From assembly GCA_030533445.1 (NCBI GenBank), contig CM060078.1, positions 20,546,591 to 20,610,590 on the forward strand: a stretch of 64,000 nucleotides of DNA, read 5' to 3'. This stretch comes from Cyprinodon diabolis. Its lineage: Eukaryota > Chordata > Actinopteri > Cyprinodontiformes > Cyprinodontidae. This document shows positions 37,701 through 48,500 of the stretch, piece after piece; the first letter of the stretch is position 1; the number at the start of each line of letters is the position of its first letter. The position numbers and the translations under genes were made by a program. Below the pieces are notes generated by a model, which did no database searches, had not been told where the DNA came from, and saw only the letters and a program-made list of their open reading frames with translations.

Positions 37701-38814
37701 TGTAATTTATTTATTTAAGCTAGGTAAAATAAAATTTGAAGCAATTAGTTATATCTTAAAAGTATCTACAACATATATGGCATTTCTTTTTTATTATACA
37801 GGCTCTTGAGGACCACCTTAAACTATTAGTAGTCTTTCTCTTCATTAGCCTCCCAATCTTTGGCCTTCTGTACTGACTGGGATAAGCTGTTTTCAATGTG
37901 CTGTGTTTTCTTGAGTTTGTGTTAGATGGAGCATTTTCTAAGGTTCTGAATTATTTATGCAATTGATTAATTTTAATATTAAGGAAGAAACTGTCGCTTA
38001 ATAAATACACAAATTTATCAAGCTTTCAAACTGAGCATATATTTAGTATTAGCTGTTTTTTGTGCTAAGTTTTTTTCTTTGCTGCAGTTTAGCTCAAAGT
38101 GCCAAATTCTGGCTTCAAACAAAATGCTGCAAAAGTCAAAGTAGAGACAGATAAAAAAAACATGTTTTACACTTTTCCTTATTTAATTTCTTAATACTGT
38201 TGGACATAGCAGAATAAAGTCTTTGAATTCATAACTGAGATGTGTTTTTTCTACAAGAGCTCATTGTGCTAAATCAGGCGTGATGGCTGCTGAACAAAAA
38301 AAGGAAAAAAGGTTTTCCAGGAGAGTGTCCAACAATATCAAAACAATCTCCAAGCTGGATTTCCTCTGCGACTCTTTGGGTTTCACAGGAATAAAAGAAA
38401 AAAAAAAAAAAAAAAGCTGTTGGATGAAAGTCCAAAGATGCTGTTCTGAAAAACGAGTCTGTCGGTTGAAGACTGTCCACAAATACAGCACAGACTCTTC
38501 TTATAAAGGCTCTGTAATAAAATGTCAATGAGGCCTTCCAAAGTCTAAGCATTTCTCCAGCTACTTCTTCATCTAAATAAGATCTGTACACATCCTCCTA
38601 TTCCTTCCATATGATATTTAAATAAAATCAATCTTTTCACTCATATTAGTATTTCTAAGCCAGTAAAAGAGCTTAAGCTAATCCTCCTTTCCTGGGCTTA
38701 ATGAAACATGGAAAAAATACATTTATCAGTATTTAAGATATACATGGGTTGTCTTTGGTCTCAAACTCTCCAATATATTAAGTTAGATTTCATTTTTAAA
38801 GGACATATGTAGTG

Positions 38815-39324
38815 TTTAAAGCTACAGTGTGTAATAATTACAGGGATATACAGTCAGAAATGTAATATATTATACATAACTATGTTATTTATCATATTCT
38901 ACACGCTCAGCCTCTTAACCTTAATATTTGCGTTGCCTTAGAATTCGTTATTTATAATTACATAGGAGCGGGTCTCGCAGCCATGGAGGCAGACATCTTT
39001 GCGCTACGGCAGCGCAGAGCCAACAAACTAGCGATTGCGAGATCGCCCATTACGCTCGAAAGTAACTACGGCAAGTTGAGAGAGATGAACTGAGACGGTA
39101 CTGAACACACAGACTAATGAAATACTATCTGTAAAATTATCTATGTAAACAAACCTCATCACTTGAGAAGGTAGGTGATGCGGACGTTGTGGAAGACATT
39201 TTGTCCCGTAACGCTCGCCGTACTGTTAGGGGGGAGAAGCGGTGGGGGGAGGGGGGGTTCTTGTTGCTGCGGTCTGCAGTCTGGACGTTAGATGTCGCTA
39301 AAAATTACACACTGTAGCTTTAAA
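38815..39324. mobile_element. MITE with TTTAAAGCTACAGTGTGTAAT terminal inverted repeats
   Basis: A 510-bp unit whose left terminus TTTAAAGCTACAGTGTGTAA is exactly inverted at its right terminus (ATTACACACTGTAGCTTTAAA). The interior is much richer in CpG and GC than the surroundings (for example GCGCTACGGCAGCGCAGAGC near 39001 and a G-rich block near 39231-39260). No long open frame exists. Outer TTTAAA is itself a palindrome, so target duplication and terminus cannot be separated by eye. Confidence 0.7.
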
Positions 39325-40137
39325 TGTCTTTACAGAAAATTAGTTGAGTTTTTGCAACCATTTCAAATGGCATTAAGTCAGTGGTCCTTAAACAATGTTT
39401 CAGTATTACTGTCAAGCCAAGCTCATGGGCTATGATAAGAAAATGGGAAAGGACTCAAGAGTATGACTTATACGTTTTTTTGTTTTAAAGAAAATAAAGA
39501 TTAGCAACGGTCTGGTATTTGAAGTCAGTGAAATCAGTCATGGTAATGTCAATTAGGGGTCAATGGTAAATGTATGTCATGTGATAAATTAAGCCAAGCA
39601 AAGCAATAAATCTGACACTGGAGGACAAACATGGCAAGGAGAGGGCGAAGATCTTATCTTAAGTTTCTAAAAGTAGTTAGTCTGGTTTCTGACATTGAAA
39701 AAGGTTAAAAAAAACATAAAATGGGCTTACTTTCTATAGATGAAAATCTTTCCTTGTTAATTCAGCTTTAAATGATAAGTTCAGTGGTTTGTTTGAGAAA
39801 AGATTTACAAACTGAAAACTGAAGCATGGTTCAGCTGGGTTGAATATCATTCAATGCAATTTTAACGCAAGGGCTAAAAGGCACGCAGCAAAAGTAGTAA
39901 ATAAATTCCACATTTCTACTTGGAAGTTTTTTCTCACTGCCCCTCTTGTTATTGAGCCATATTAACTTCACATTGTCAGTATTTTTATTTGTATATAGTT
40001 GTAATGCCTACATATGCCATTAAGACAGTTGTCATGGATTTTAAACAATACATTTTATTTTATTTACTATTAACAACTGATTTTTTTCAGTCATGAACAC
40101 ATTTAGCTTAGACATTAATGGCTGTGTTGAGTTGACT

Positions 40138-40345
40138 TATTCAATTCAGTTTATCTCTATAGCGCCAATTCACAACACATGTGATCTCATTGCCTTTAAC
40201 CACATCATCCAGTCAAACTGTTTCAAAAGTATCTAAGGAAAACCAGCTGATTGCATCGACTCATTGACTCAAAGACACTCCCTAACACCAAGCATGCTTT
40301 TAGCGACAGTGGAGAGGAAAAACTCCCTTTTAACAGGGATACAAG
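40138..40345 (-). repeat. Fish interspersed repeat fragment (LINE/SINE 3' type)
   Basis: Contains ATTCAGTTTATCTCTATAGC then GCCAATTCACAACA, and later TTTTAGCGACAGTGGAGAGG with AAAAACTCCCTTTTAACAGG. These phrases mark a common fish repeat whose opposite-strand version appears near 63030-63090. Ends are not definable. Confidence 0.5.
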
Positions 40346-41098
40346 CTGTATGCTGACTACTTTATATTCTAACAAAGTATTAAATCCTAAGTGTTGTTTC
40401 ATGAAAAGTGATCATTAAATATTTCCCAAAATGTAAGGGGGTGCACTAACTTTTGTGTGCAACTGTATATAAAAACCCTTTTAGATTATTAACACAGGCA
40501 GAAAGCATGTTTCCAGTTCTCCAAAATTAGCCATCCTGTAGGGTACAGAAAGTTGCTTCAGCTAACAAAAAATGGGTTGAGCGGATGCTGAAAAAAAGCA
40601 GATGTGGCAACGAAAAAAATTTGTAGGATGTCAAATAATTATTTGGGGGCATGACCAACATTTGCAAGGTTTGTAGGGTACAAACAGCATATGCTGTGCA
40701 TATCCAAGAGATTGGAATACATGTAGTTGATCAGGTTTACAAACATGTATTGATGGGAGTAGATGGAGGATCATATTCCTATTTTTTAACAATAAACTAG
40801 AGAAAAACACTTCAAGCTGGCAGCCAAACAACCAAAGTGGCAAGGGGAGTTGAAGTTAAACAACCATTATTGTTGAGGTAACTGCAGCCCCATAACAACA
40901 CATGTAAAGGGTAACCAAAAATGTTACAAACTGAAAGACTAATGAAGGTCTGAAACACATCTTCTGGGTTTCAATGCACATTGCATGTGTTGTGATGGAG
41001 TGCTATAAAAAAAAGATTAGATCGCTGGACTTTCAGCCATGGGTAGTTTTTTTCAGAAGTGATGATGATTAGAAATAGAACAAAACTAAAAAGTTGGT

Positions 41099-41412
41099 AA
41101 AGATTCTCAGTCATCCAGGTCATAGTCATTCCAAAAAAGTTATAACCCTAATGACTTCCTTTTCAGAAGTATAGGCCAGTGTTGGGTATTGCAGACCGAC
41201 AGCGACTCCCCATTACTAAGGAGTGGGCCTGTTTTTTCGGTTCAATTTGCATGTTCTCTAAGCAGTAACAAGACTTTGTTGGGCTACTCTATAAAGCTTG
41301 GAACTCAATGCTAATCCAGACATTTTGAATTGAGAATGTTTCCTGGATGGGAAGCAAAACGTCTTGAAACTTTAAAAAGTTTTTATAAAAAAGCAAAAAA
41401 CACTGGACCTGT
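41099..41412 (-). mobile_element. Diverged copy of the hairpin/Penelope-like repeat
   Basis: Begins AAGATTCTCAGTCATCCAGG then TCATAGTCATTCC, and later has CCAGACATTTTGAATTGAGA and AAACGTCTTGAAAC. The same phrases in the same order occur at 55283-55542. The central part differs and its pairing is poor, so it is an older relative. Confidence 0.5.
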
Positions 41413-42933
41413 TTAAACTTTAAACTTAAAGTTCGAAAGTATGAAAAGTTCAACCTTTAGAGTTGGAGACGACCATTTTTTTTTAAATTGCTCTTTACAG
41501 ACACTGCGTACATTCATTTGACTTATTTCTGTTATGTAGGGATGGATGTCTTGAACAATGTCATGGCCTGACTGGTAATCCAAGAAGTATTCAAAAAGAA
41601 GGGCTTGTTTGCTTAGTTTTATGACAGGAACTTGTAGTGTTAAAGGCTAAAGATATCAAATCTGAGTCACAAAACAAACTGGCCACAGATGGAGTCAAAA
41701 ATCCCAATGATTTCAGTACTGTGCCTGACTCCAGTCTCCCCTGTGGTCGAAATGGCTAACCAATTAACAGCAGCTTAACTCCCGAGTCGAAACACCAATT
41801 TCAATCACACATGCATGAGCACACAAGTAGTGACAGAAGTGCAGATATTCAGGGGAAAAAAGGACACATGCATGCATGCACACAAGCATAGAACGTAATA
41901 GACACCTGGATCCACGTGCACCCGGGGCCAATGCCACACACAGAGAAGGACATAGATTCCTACTCATTAACAAAGGCTTAGAATTGCATAGTGTATACCC
42001 CCTGCAAAGCCTGCCTCCCACAGTTTTTTTGGTTTTTGGGGGGGTGACACACCTCAGCCATCCTGGATCTGCTAACTATAGGACATATATTGCATATTCT
42101 AGGCATGTTATTAGTGCTTTGAGATGTTTTTCATTTTAGAAAGAAGAGAAATTCGGCAAACACACACACACAGCTTTGCTTGCATGAGATGCACTGACTT
42201 GCATACATTTTCTATGGCCTAAACCAGACTATTACCCTGACCTTAACTGAATTAACACCTTAGTCCTAAAACTCAACCCAACTCAAAGAACAGCACTTTG
42301 CCATATGAGGAACAATTGAAAGTCCCCATATGTACCAGAAAGCTGCCATAATAACTGCTGGGTGCAGCATTTTAGTCACCACAAGGTGCCACCACTGGAC
42401 TCTTTTGAAATTATGTCCACACAAAAAATCTAAACTCTTTTCTTTTCTATTTCAATTATACACTATGAGGGTAAAAGTGTTAAATGTTATTCATTGTTTA
42501 AGAGGAAAAAAACATTTCCTCTTGAATGTATCGTTAAAGATTTTAAATCACAGTGTGGAGTGAAGGAAAAAACAAACTGTGGTTTCAGGGATGTGACACG
42601 CAGTTTCTGTGGATTTGGAATGCAGTCTTTCAACACTAGCGGGGTTTCTCAAGAGTTCAAAACTCACCGACAAGAATTTGAAAGGGGGGGGGGGGACGAG
42701 CTCACCTGAATGACAAGCAACAGCTGAGCCCACACATCTGGAAACCTAAATGCAACCCTACATTAGTGCACCTTTACGCACACACGCACCTTGAAATATC
42801 CCAGTGCGTCTGTTAACCTAGAGACTGCAGCCTCCTGCTAAAAAAAATCTGCAGGATTTTTTTAGATACATTTTGAAACCAAACTCTAAACAGTGAAGAA
42901 TCTTTTAGATAATTAGATAATGACTGCTTTAGT

Positions 42934-42958
42934 AAAAAAAAAAAAAAAAAAAAAAAAA
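42934..42958. repeat. 25-base poly(A) / poly(T) run
   Basis: A run of 25 A on the plus strand. On the minus strand it is a T run starting about 25 bases after the proposed first-exon splice donor. Confidence 0.95.
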
Positions 42959-42983
42959 GGTTTGCAAAACATCCCAAACTTAC

Positions 42984-43258
42984 CTCCAAGACCCAAACTC
43001 AAAAGGCGCAGTAATCCTTAAATCAAAGTATAAAAATAACGACTGCTGACGCATCCAGAACAAAGAAAGAAGCGAAAAAAGAAATAAAAAATCACAACAC
43101 AAGTCATGAAGGAGCTCAGGGATGGAGGATCTCTGTGTATGACCATGGGCAGAGCTACAGAGAGGCAGGTTGAGTAATGCAACCAGGGCTGAATGATGCG
43201 CAGCTTTGGGTATGAGTTAAAGCGACCAGAAAACACATTTGCGCTGCTGTGCGCCAAT
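42984..43258 (-). other. prickle1: Candidate non-coding first exon of prickle1
   Basis: On the minus strand this block begins about 30 bases after a TATA box and ends in TTGGAG|GTAAGT, a near-perfect splice donor. It has no through-frame: an upstream ORF of 42 codons (ATG at 43146, stop at 43018-43020) lies inside it, and a second ATG near 43055 would stop soon after joining to 21306. That fits a 5' UTR exon. The prickle1 start codon lies in an exon with its own acceptor at 21307, so an upstream non-coding exon on this strand is required. Linking this exon to prickle1 is inference; it might belong to another minus-strand transcript. Confidence 0.5.
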
Positions 43259-43265
43259 TGGCTGA
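43252..43265 (-). promoter_or_regulatory. CCAAT-containing palindrome GCCAATTGGC
   Basis: GCCAATTGGC is a 10-bp palindrome with a CCAAT box on each strand, lying just downstream of the TATA box on the minus strand. Its place near the presumed start site is unusual for a CCAAT box, so its role is uncertain. Confidence 0.3.
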
Positions 43266-43285
43266 AACGCGGAGCTCCCCACGCC

Positions 43286-43291
43286 TTTATA
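43286..43291 (-). promoter_or_regulatory. prickle1: TATA box of candidate prickle1 promoter
   Basis: The minus strand reads GGGATATAAAGGCGTGGGG: a TATAAA box in a GC-richer flank. A start site about 25-33 bases downstream would fall near 43258. Confidence 0.45.
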
Positions 43292-44024
43292 TCCCTCCCA
43301 CTGCTACATGCACGCATCCCACTTGGACATACTGTATGGTCCTAATTCATGATTCCATATGTTTCAGTGGTGCAGGAAAACTTGCATGCATGGAACGCTG
43401 TCTTAGGAAAGTGTGGGCTCCTATTAAAACACCAACAGAATAGATAAGTTGCTCTAAAACTGATTAAAAACTACTGTAAGGCAGAAATTTCATTGGAAAA
43501 CAATCCTGACTCGTTATTATGCCTTTTTATATGTAGTATAAACAAGATCTTACTTGGTAGATCATTTCAGTAACAAAAAGCAACAAAAGCTTCTCACCTT
43601 CCTGCCTCATGAGACAAAATGCATCTTCAAATCAGCAAGTTGGAATCAGTTAAGTCAAAAGGAAAAAATAATGATGTAGTATTTTTATTTATTTAGTTTT
43701 GTTTGATCAATTGTTGCATCCTTTAGCACAGCTGCCCTCCAAAAAAACCTAGTGGTTATGATCGATACATGTTTTTGCAAAAAGATCATACCACATAGGG
43801 GGACATTTTTCACTAATTAATCAATGACTTAATTGTTTTCACATTATTTCCTCCCCTTTTCTTGGAAAGACAATGTCAAGCTTTGTAATCTGCCTCACTT
43901 TCTGTAGCCCTTCAGTCCTTAACTTTGATTTTTCAAGGTTAATTTAATGAGGTTTTATTCTGGTAGGACTATTTCGGACTATTTGTAAAGTGTTCCAGGA
44001 ATGGGATTAGAGAAAGGCTCAAAG

Positions 44025-44749
44025 TGTTGGGATCTGGAGATTTACCACCTTTCTCCAGCAGAGAGCGCTGTGGGTCTCCTGGGCTGGAGCCCTCCAGCAC
44101 ACCTGAAGCTCATCAGCCCATCAGGAGACCTTCCTACATAAGCAGCAGCCAGACCTTCCTTCAACGCCGCAGTGTTGACCAAGTTTGGTTAGCGAACCTG
44201 AGCCTCTGTTATTCAAGTGAATCTTAGTTGTCTCTAGAGAGAAACCTGATTCTAATCTGCCTCTGTCTTCTTGCTCACAGGAAACCCGTCTAAAGTCCAA
44301 AGCTCTGGATGAGCTTTGCTTGTAAACCTGCCTGCCTGCCTAAGAGAGCCAAACCTGAAGATCTCAATCTGGACTCCTCCTGCTGCTCTCAAGGAAGAGC
44401 TGGAATCACAAACCAAGGTCTGCCACGCATAAGTCAGAAGCTAGACGCTGCTGCTGCTGAGCACTCTGCTGAACCAACAGTCTCTGGACCCAACCGGTTC
44501 CCTCTCTCACAAAGATCAGTCTGGACCTCTTCAAGGTATATTCTGAATAACCTAAACTCAACAAACCATCTGACTGCCTGGCTAATCAAACTATCCGTCT
44601 CTGCAGACATCAGTGAATCCAGTCCCGGACCAGTGCCTGAACCAGTTCATGTTCTTTGTGTGAAAACCTTCAATAAACTCTGTTAAACTTTTACTCTGCT
44701 TCCAGTGGTGTTCTGCATGTGGGTTAAGTCTCTTAAGCCAATCATGACA
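44025..44749 (+). mobile_element. Solo LTR, family B, with 5-bp TSD
   Basis: A 725-bp unit beginning TGTTGGGATC and ending CAATCATGACA, flanked by identical CAAAG repeats (44020-44024 and 44750-44754). It has TG...CA ends and a poly(A) signal AATAAA near 44671 followed by a TCTGCTTCCAGTGGTGTTC stretch, as in an LTR R/U5 region. No internal retroviral or gypsy-like coding region is adjacent. The 125-residue frame within it is not a gene. It differs from family A in sequence. Confidence 0.75.
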
Positions 44750-45361
44750 CAAAGCTTCACAAAAGACGTTGTATAAGTTATTTAAAAGCACTAGTTCAAG
44801 AAAAAAAAGTTTATCTAACATAGCTGCTTATTTTTCAGTAATACCATGATCAAGCAATTGAAAAATATGGACTGAAAGTTGGGGGATCTAGCCAAAGCAG
44901 GCTCACACAGTCACAAAAATAATATTAAAATGTGATGGGATTAAATTGGAGCTGAGTTAATATCTCCTGGCAGTGAGTAATTTTGCATTTTGAACCAATG
45001 CATACTTTCAAGTGTATGGTGCACCCTTAACACTTTGCCAAAGAAGCCAGAGCCCCAACTGATGTCTAGAACAAACATGCGAACGCTGGAGAGAAAAGCA
45101 GGATGAAGAATTTAAATCCAAGACCTTTTCTTGTGATGTAACAGTACTGATAGGTAATGGAATGAAGCAGTGAAATCAGTACGGGCTATCCAGCTTTGTC
45201 TGCTCAATCTTAAACTCAACTAATAAGGACCAATTGATTCCCTGATGGGTTAAAACAAACATTTTCAGACTGTATTTCATTGTATCTCATGTTTTCATCC
45301 AAAACTCATTGTAGGATGTCTTGTCCCAGCAAGACAACACACCATTACCTCAATTTTCTTT

Positions 45362-45592
45362 GGGGAGATGCTGCCTAGTGTTTAGGGCATTACGCTGTGG
45401 TTCTGAGTTTGAGCCCCACCCTCACGGACTGCCACTCTGGATTCCTGAGCAAAGACCCTTAACCCCACCCTGCTCCCCGGGCGCCGCTCAATGGCCTCCC
45501 ATTGCTACCCAAAGAGATGGGTTAAATGCAAATATAAATTTCTCCAATGGGAGATCAATCAAGTTCAATTATTATTATATGTTGGTAATAGT
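45362..45592 (+). mobile_element. tRNA-derived SINE with ATT tail
   Basis: The head GCTGCCTAGTGTTTAGGGCA and the B-box-like GAGTTTGAGCCCC indicate a tRNA-derived promoter. The body has GACCCTTAACCCCACCCTGC and TCCCCGGGCGCCGCTCAATGG, then AAAGAGATGGGTTAAATGCA, ending in an AATTATTATTAT tail. This order is typical of fish SINEs with an L2-like 3' end. It is not a functional tRNA gene. Confidence 0.75.
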
Positions 45593-48500
45593 TAGGGTAA
45601 GGTCTGCTTTTTACTTGTGACAGTGTTATGACAATAAAATGCTGGGGGGAAAAAAATGCTCTGATTAGTTCAGCCACATCAAAAAGCGTGTCCTTTTGGA
45701 CCCCAGTGAACGTACAAACTGTCTCTGAACCAACAATCTGATGCAGATCTGCAAAGCTCAGCATTTGGATTGAGTCCTCATTCCAGGCTTTGAATTCAGG
45801 ATTGTGAGCGTAGCTTTTCTGAATGTCCGTAAAGCTGGCAGTGAGACAGACAGGGGCAGGTCAAACAGTATAGCTCATTGTCCCTAGAAGCCAGTGAGCC
45901 CACACATCATGAGCCACACGGACGCCCTCATTCACCCTGCTGGCTGCTGCTCCGACGTCCTGACAGCTTGATTAACAGCTCACAGTTACAGTTTATCCTT
46001 TAGCCATACTTTTGCTTGTTTGCTTCTAAATTTATCTTACCTGGAGTGTTGCACAAATTTCAAGTAATCCTGCATGGAATACCTAAATTTCCATCTTCGG
46101 CACCATGATGACCCTGTTTCCACCTGTTCTCCTAGCCTAACCGCAGCATAGAGGCACTCTCTGTGCTTCCCCTCAGCGCTTTGTGCTCCCTCCCACAGAC
46201 ATCTGTAACATTAAGCCTATTTACAGCAGACACCGAAAAGGGGAGTAGGGTATAAAAGGTAAGCTTATAGGCATACACATGCAGCTAGGGAAGAAACAAG
46301 GATCAGCGCTGTGTAGAAAGCACAAAAAGGGGCCTCCAGGTCAGTAAATCCTGACCCAGTCACCCTCTGGAGCTCGGAACCGCAGCCTTGTTGATAATAG
46401 CCCCAGATTCGTGGGACAGCGTGTTCGTAAATCTCCAATCTCGCTTCTCTCCATCTTTTTTATGGAACACTGCTTTGAAAACATCAAAAACAGATTGATG
46501 TGGGTCTGCACACTTTGTGATGCTGGCTTGGGTGTCATGTGCAGTGAAAGGTGAACTGCAGCGTAAGGCGGTTATCTTGCTATCAGCATATCTGGCTTTC
46601 ATAACGGATAAAAGGCATCCACTCCATCTGTCCTGCATGGGCCTGCTTGGTTATCCCAGATTTTTCATGCTAATGGGATTGGAAAACCATTGGACTCTAG
46701 CAACACGCCTCATGCTTAGTGATTCATTTGTAAGAGAGAAATTTTAAAAAGTTTCCCGAACTGTTCCTGAACATAGTAAACAATTTCCTCCCATTAGAAG
46801 ATGACAGTTTAGGCAAAATAGTGGCTATTTACACGCAGCTTACATTTGAAATGTTCTTTGCACAGGTGAATCAGATCTTTGGATATTTTAAGAGGAGAAT
46901 GGTTACTATATGGCAAAACTGCTTTTTTGGATAAAATATACTGACATCAATTTTATAATGGGCCTTTTTTTTATTCTTTTTTTATTGGTTAGCCATTTTT
47001 TGGCCACCAAAATAACAGAAGAAAAGAAAAAAAGCCTTTCTAAAAAGTTGACATTGTCTGCCAAAACGTGTTGAGAATGCCAAACAATTGTATCAGAAAA
47101 TAAAATGTTTAAAGCAACTATACCAAAAAAGAAGAACTGAGTTAAGAGCAATTTAATCAAAAATTAGCCTAAATTTAAACTCTGTATATATTCTAGCATT
47201 TATGTTCAATTGTGACCCACTGCAGATTTGAGAAAACACCTCATTAATATCGGGATCCAGCTGTTTTTTAATACTGTTGTAGTGCAATGCTCTATACTCA
47301 TATGCTCTTTTAAAGACAACTTTTCAATCTCATTAACTTTGTGCTCGAAATGATCATATGTAGACTTCGAGTCTAAAACTGTATCTGAAATTTACCCTCT
47401 ACAATCTGGATTAATTGCTATGCTACCCCAAAATTGTTTCCTTTCCTGGTCATGACCCAGTGGACTCTTCTTACCATGACCCTGAATAACCCTGCGCCAA
47501 AATCTTTTGCGAGAGTGAAGTAAGTAGTTCCAGATTTAGCCTGAAGGAAAACTGTCACTCAAACAGTGGGAATCTGGGCTGTTTTTCCTAACGCCCACAA
47601 ACAGCCAAAGGAGATGGTGATCAGAACTCATTCACCACCTGTCTTTGTCTCTGACTTCAGATTTCACAACACGCATACCTGGTTGGTTACTGTCACCCTC
47701 ATATATCCCCTTCTGATCAATGTTTTCTTACACCCACATTATTTGTCTATCTGCTCATGTCATCTCTGCCGTTACAACAGGCTGAGTTAGAGACGGGGGA
47801 GGGATGCACTGTTAATACTTTGCTGTCTGTCATTTAGTGCCTGAGGTCACACAAGTCGTGACGGATTAGGCTACTGGAAGGATCTGCGTTGGCTGTCAAC
47901 CATTTATAAATTATAATGCTGTGTATTTACATGAATACATTTGCTGTTTTAGTGAAGAAAAGTGGGTTACACTAAAAAAGATGGAAATTTGTTTCATAAA
48001 AATGTGATTTAATACAATTAGGTTTAGGAGAGCTGTTAAAATGAAACATGCCTCCCACAGTTTTCTGTATTTGGAAAGGGTTGCCACTTTTTGGAGGCGA
48101 TTTTAAACTTTAATGTGAAAGCTAATAAAAACACATTCTAAGAAATATGATATAAATATATTATACCCATAAACACTCCACTTGCAGTTACAAAGGAAAC
48201 AAAAGCCCTACCAGCTTGCCTAGTAACTGTATGATATATTTTGATAAAAAAACAAAAAAAACAAGAGAAACTATTTTTTATTGCTTTATAACCCAACTTA
48301 ATCAGCCCCCTAAGACAAAACCTCGACCACACCAAGCTAATGTTTAAACCCCTGTGATTCATCAGATCTCAATATGAAACAGCCAATAAAGACCAAAGAA
48401 CACAGTAGACAAGTCAGAGAGAAAGCTGTGGAAAAGCAGTATTATTTGATAATAATAACATACCCCCACAGAGCATTGTTCAGTCCATCATTTGATCATG

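Larger units (their letters stand above)
21307..42983 (-). other. prickle1: Proposed prickle1 intron 1
   Basis: This 21.7-kb stretch runs from the proposed first exon donor (42983) to the acceptor before the first coding exon (21307). I found no convincing coding exon on either strand. It carries a hAT-like MITE, L2 tails, a SINE, a CpG-bearing MITE, a Penelope-like fragment and simple repeats, listed separately. The assignment as one intron depends on the proposed first exon being correct. Confidence 0.45.

Noticed and set aside
38274..38591. 105-codon minus-strand frame with a poly-Phe stretch
   Set aside because: The frame crosses a poly(A)/poly(T) run and has no domain; probably chance.
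44309..44686. 125-codon plus-strand open frame
   Set aside because: It lies entirely within the solo LTR with CAAAG duplication.
45362..45430. tRNA gene
   Set aside because: tRNA-derived head of a SINE with the typical body and ATT tail; not a functional tRNA.
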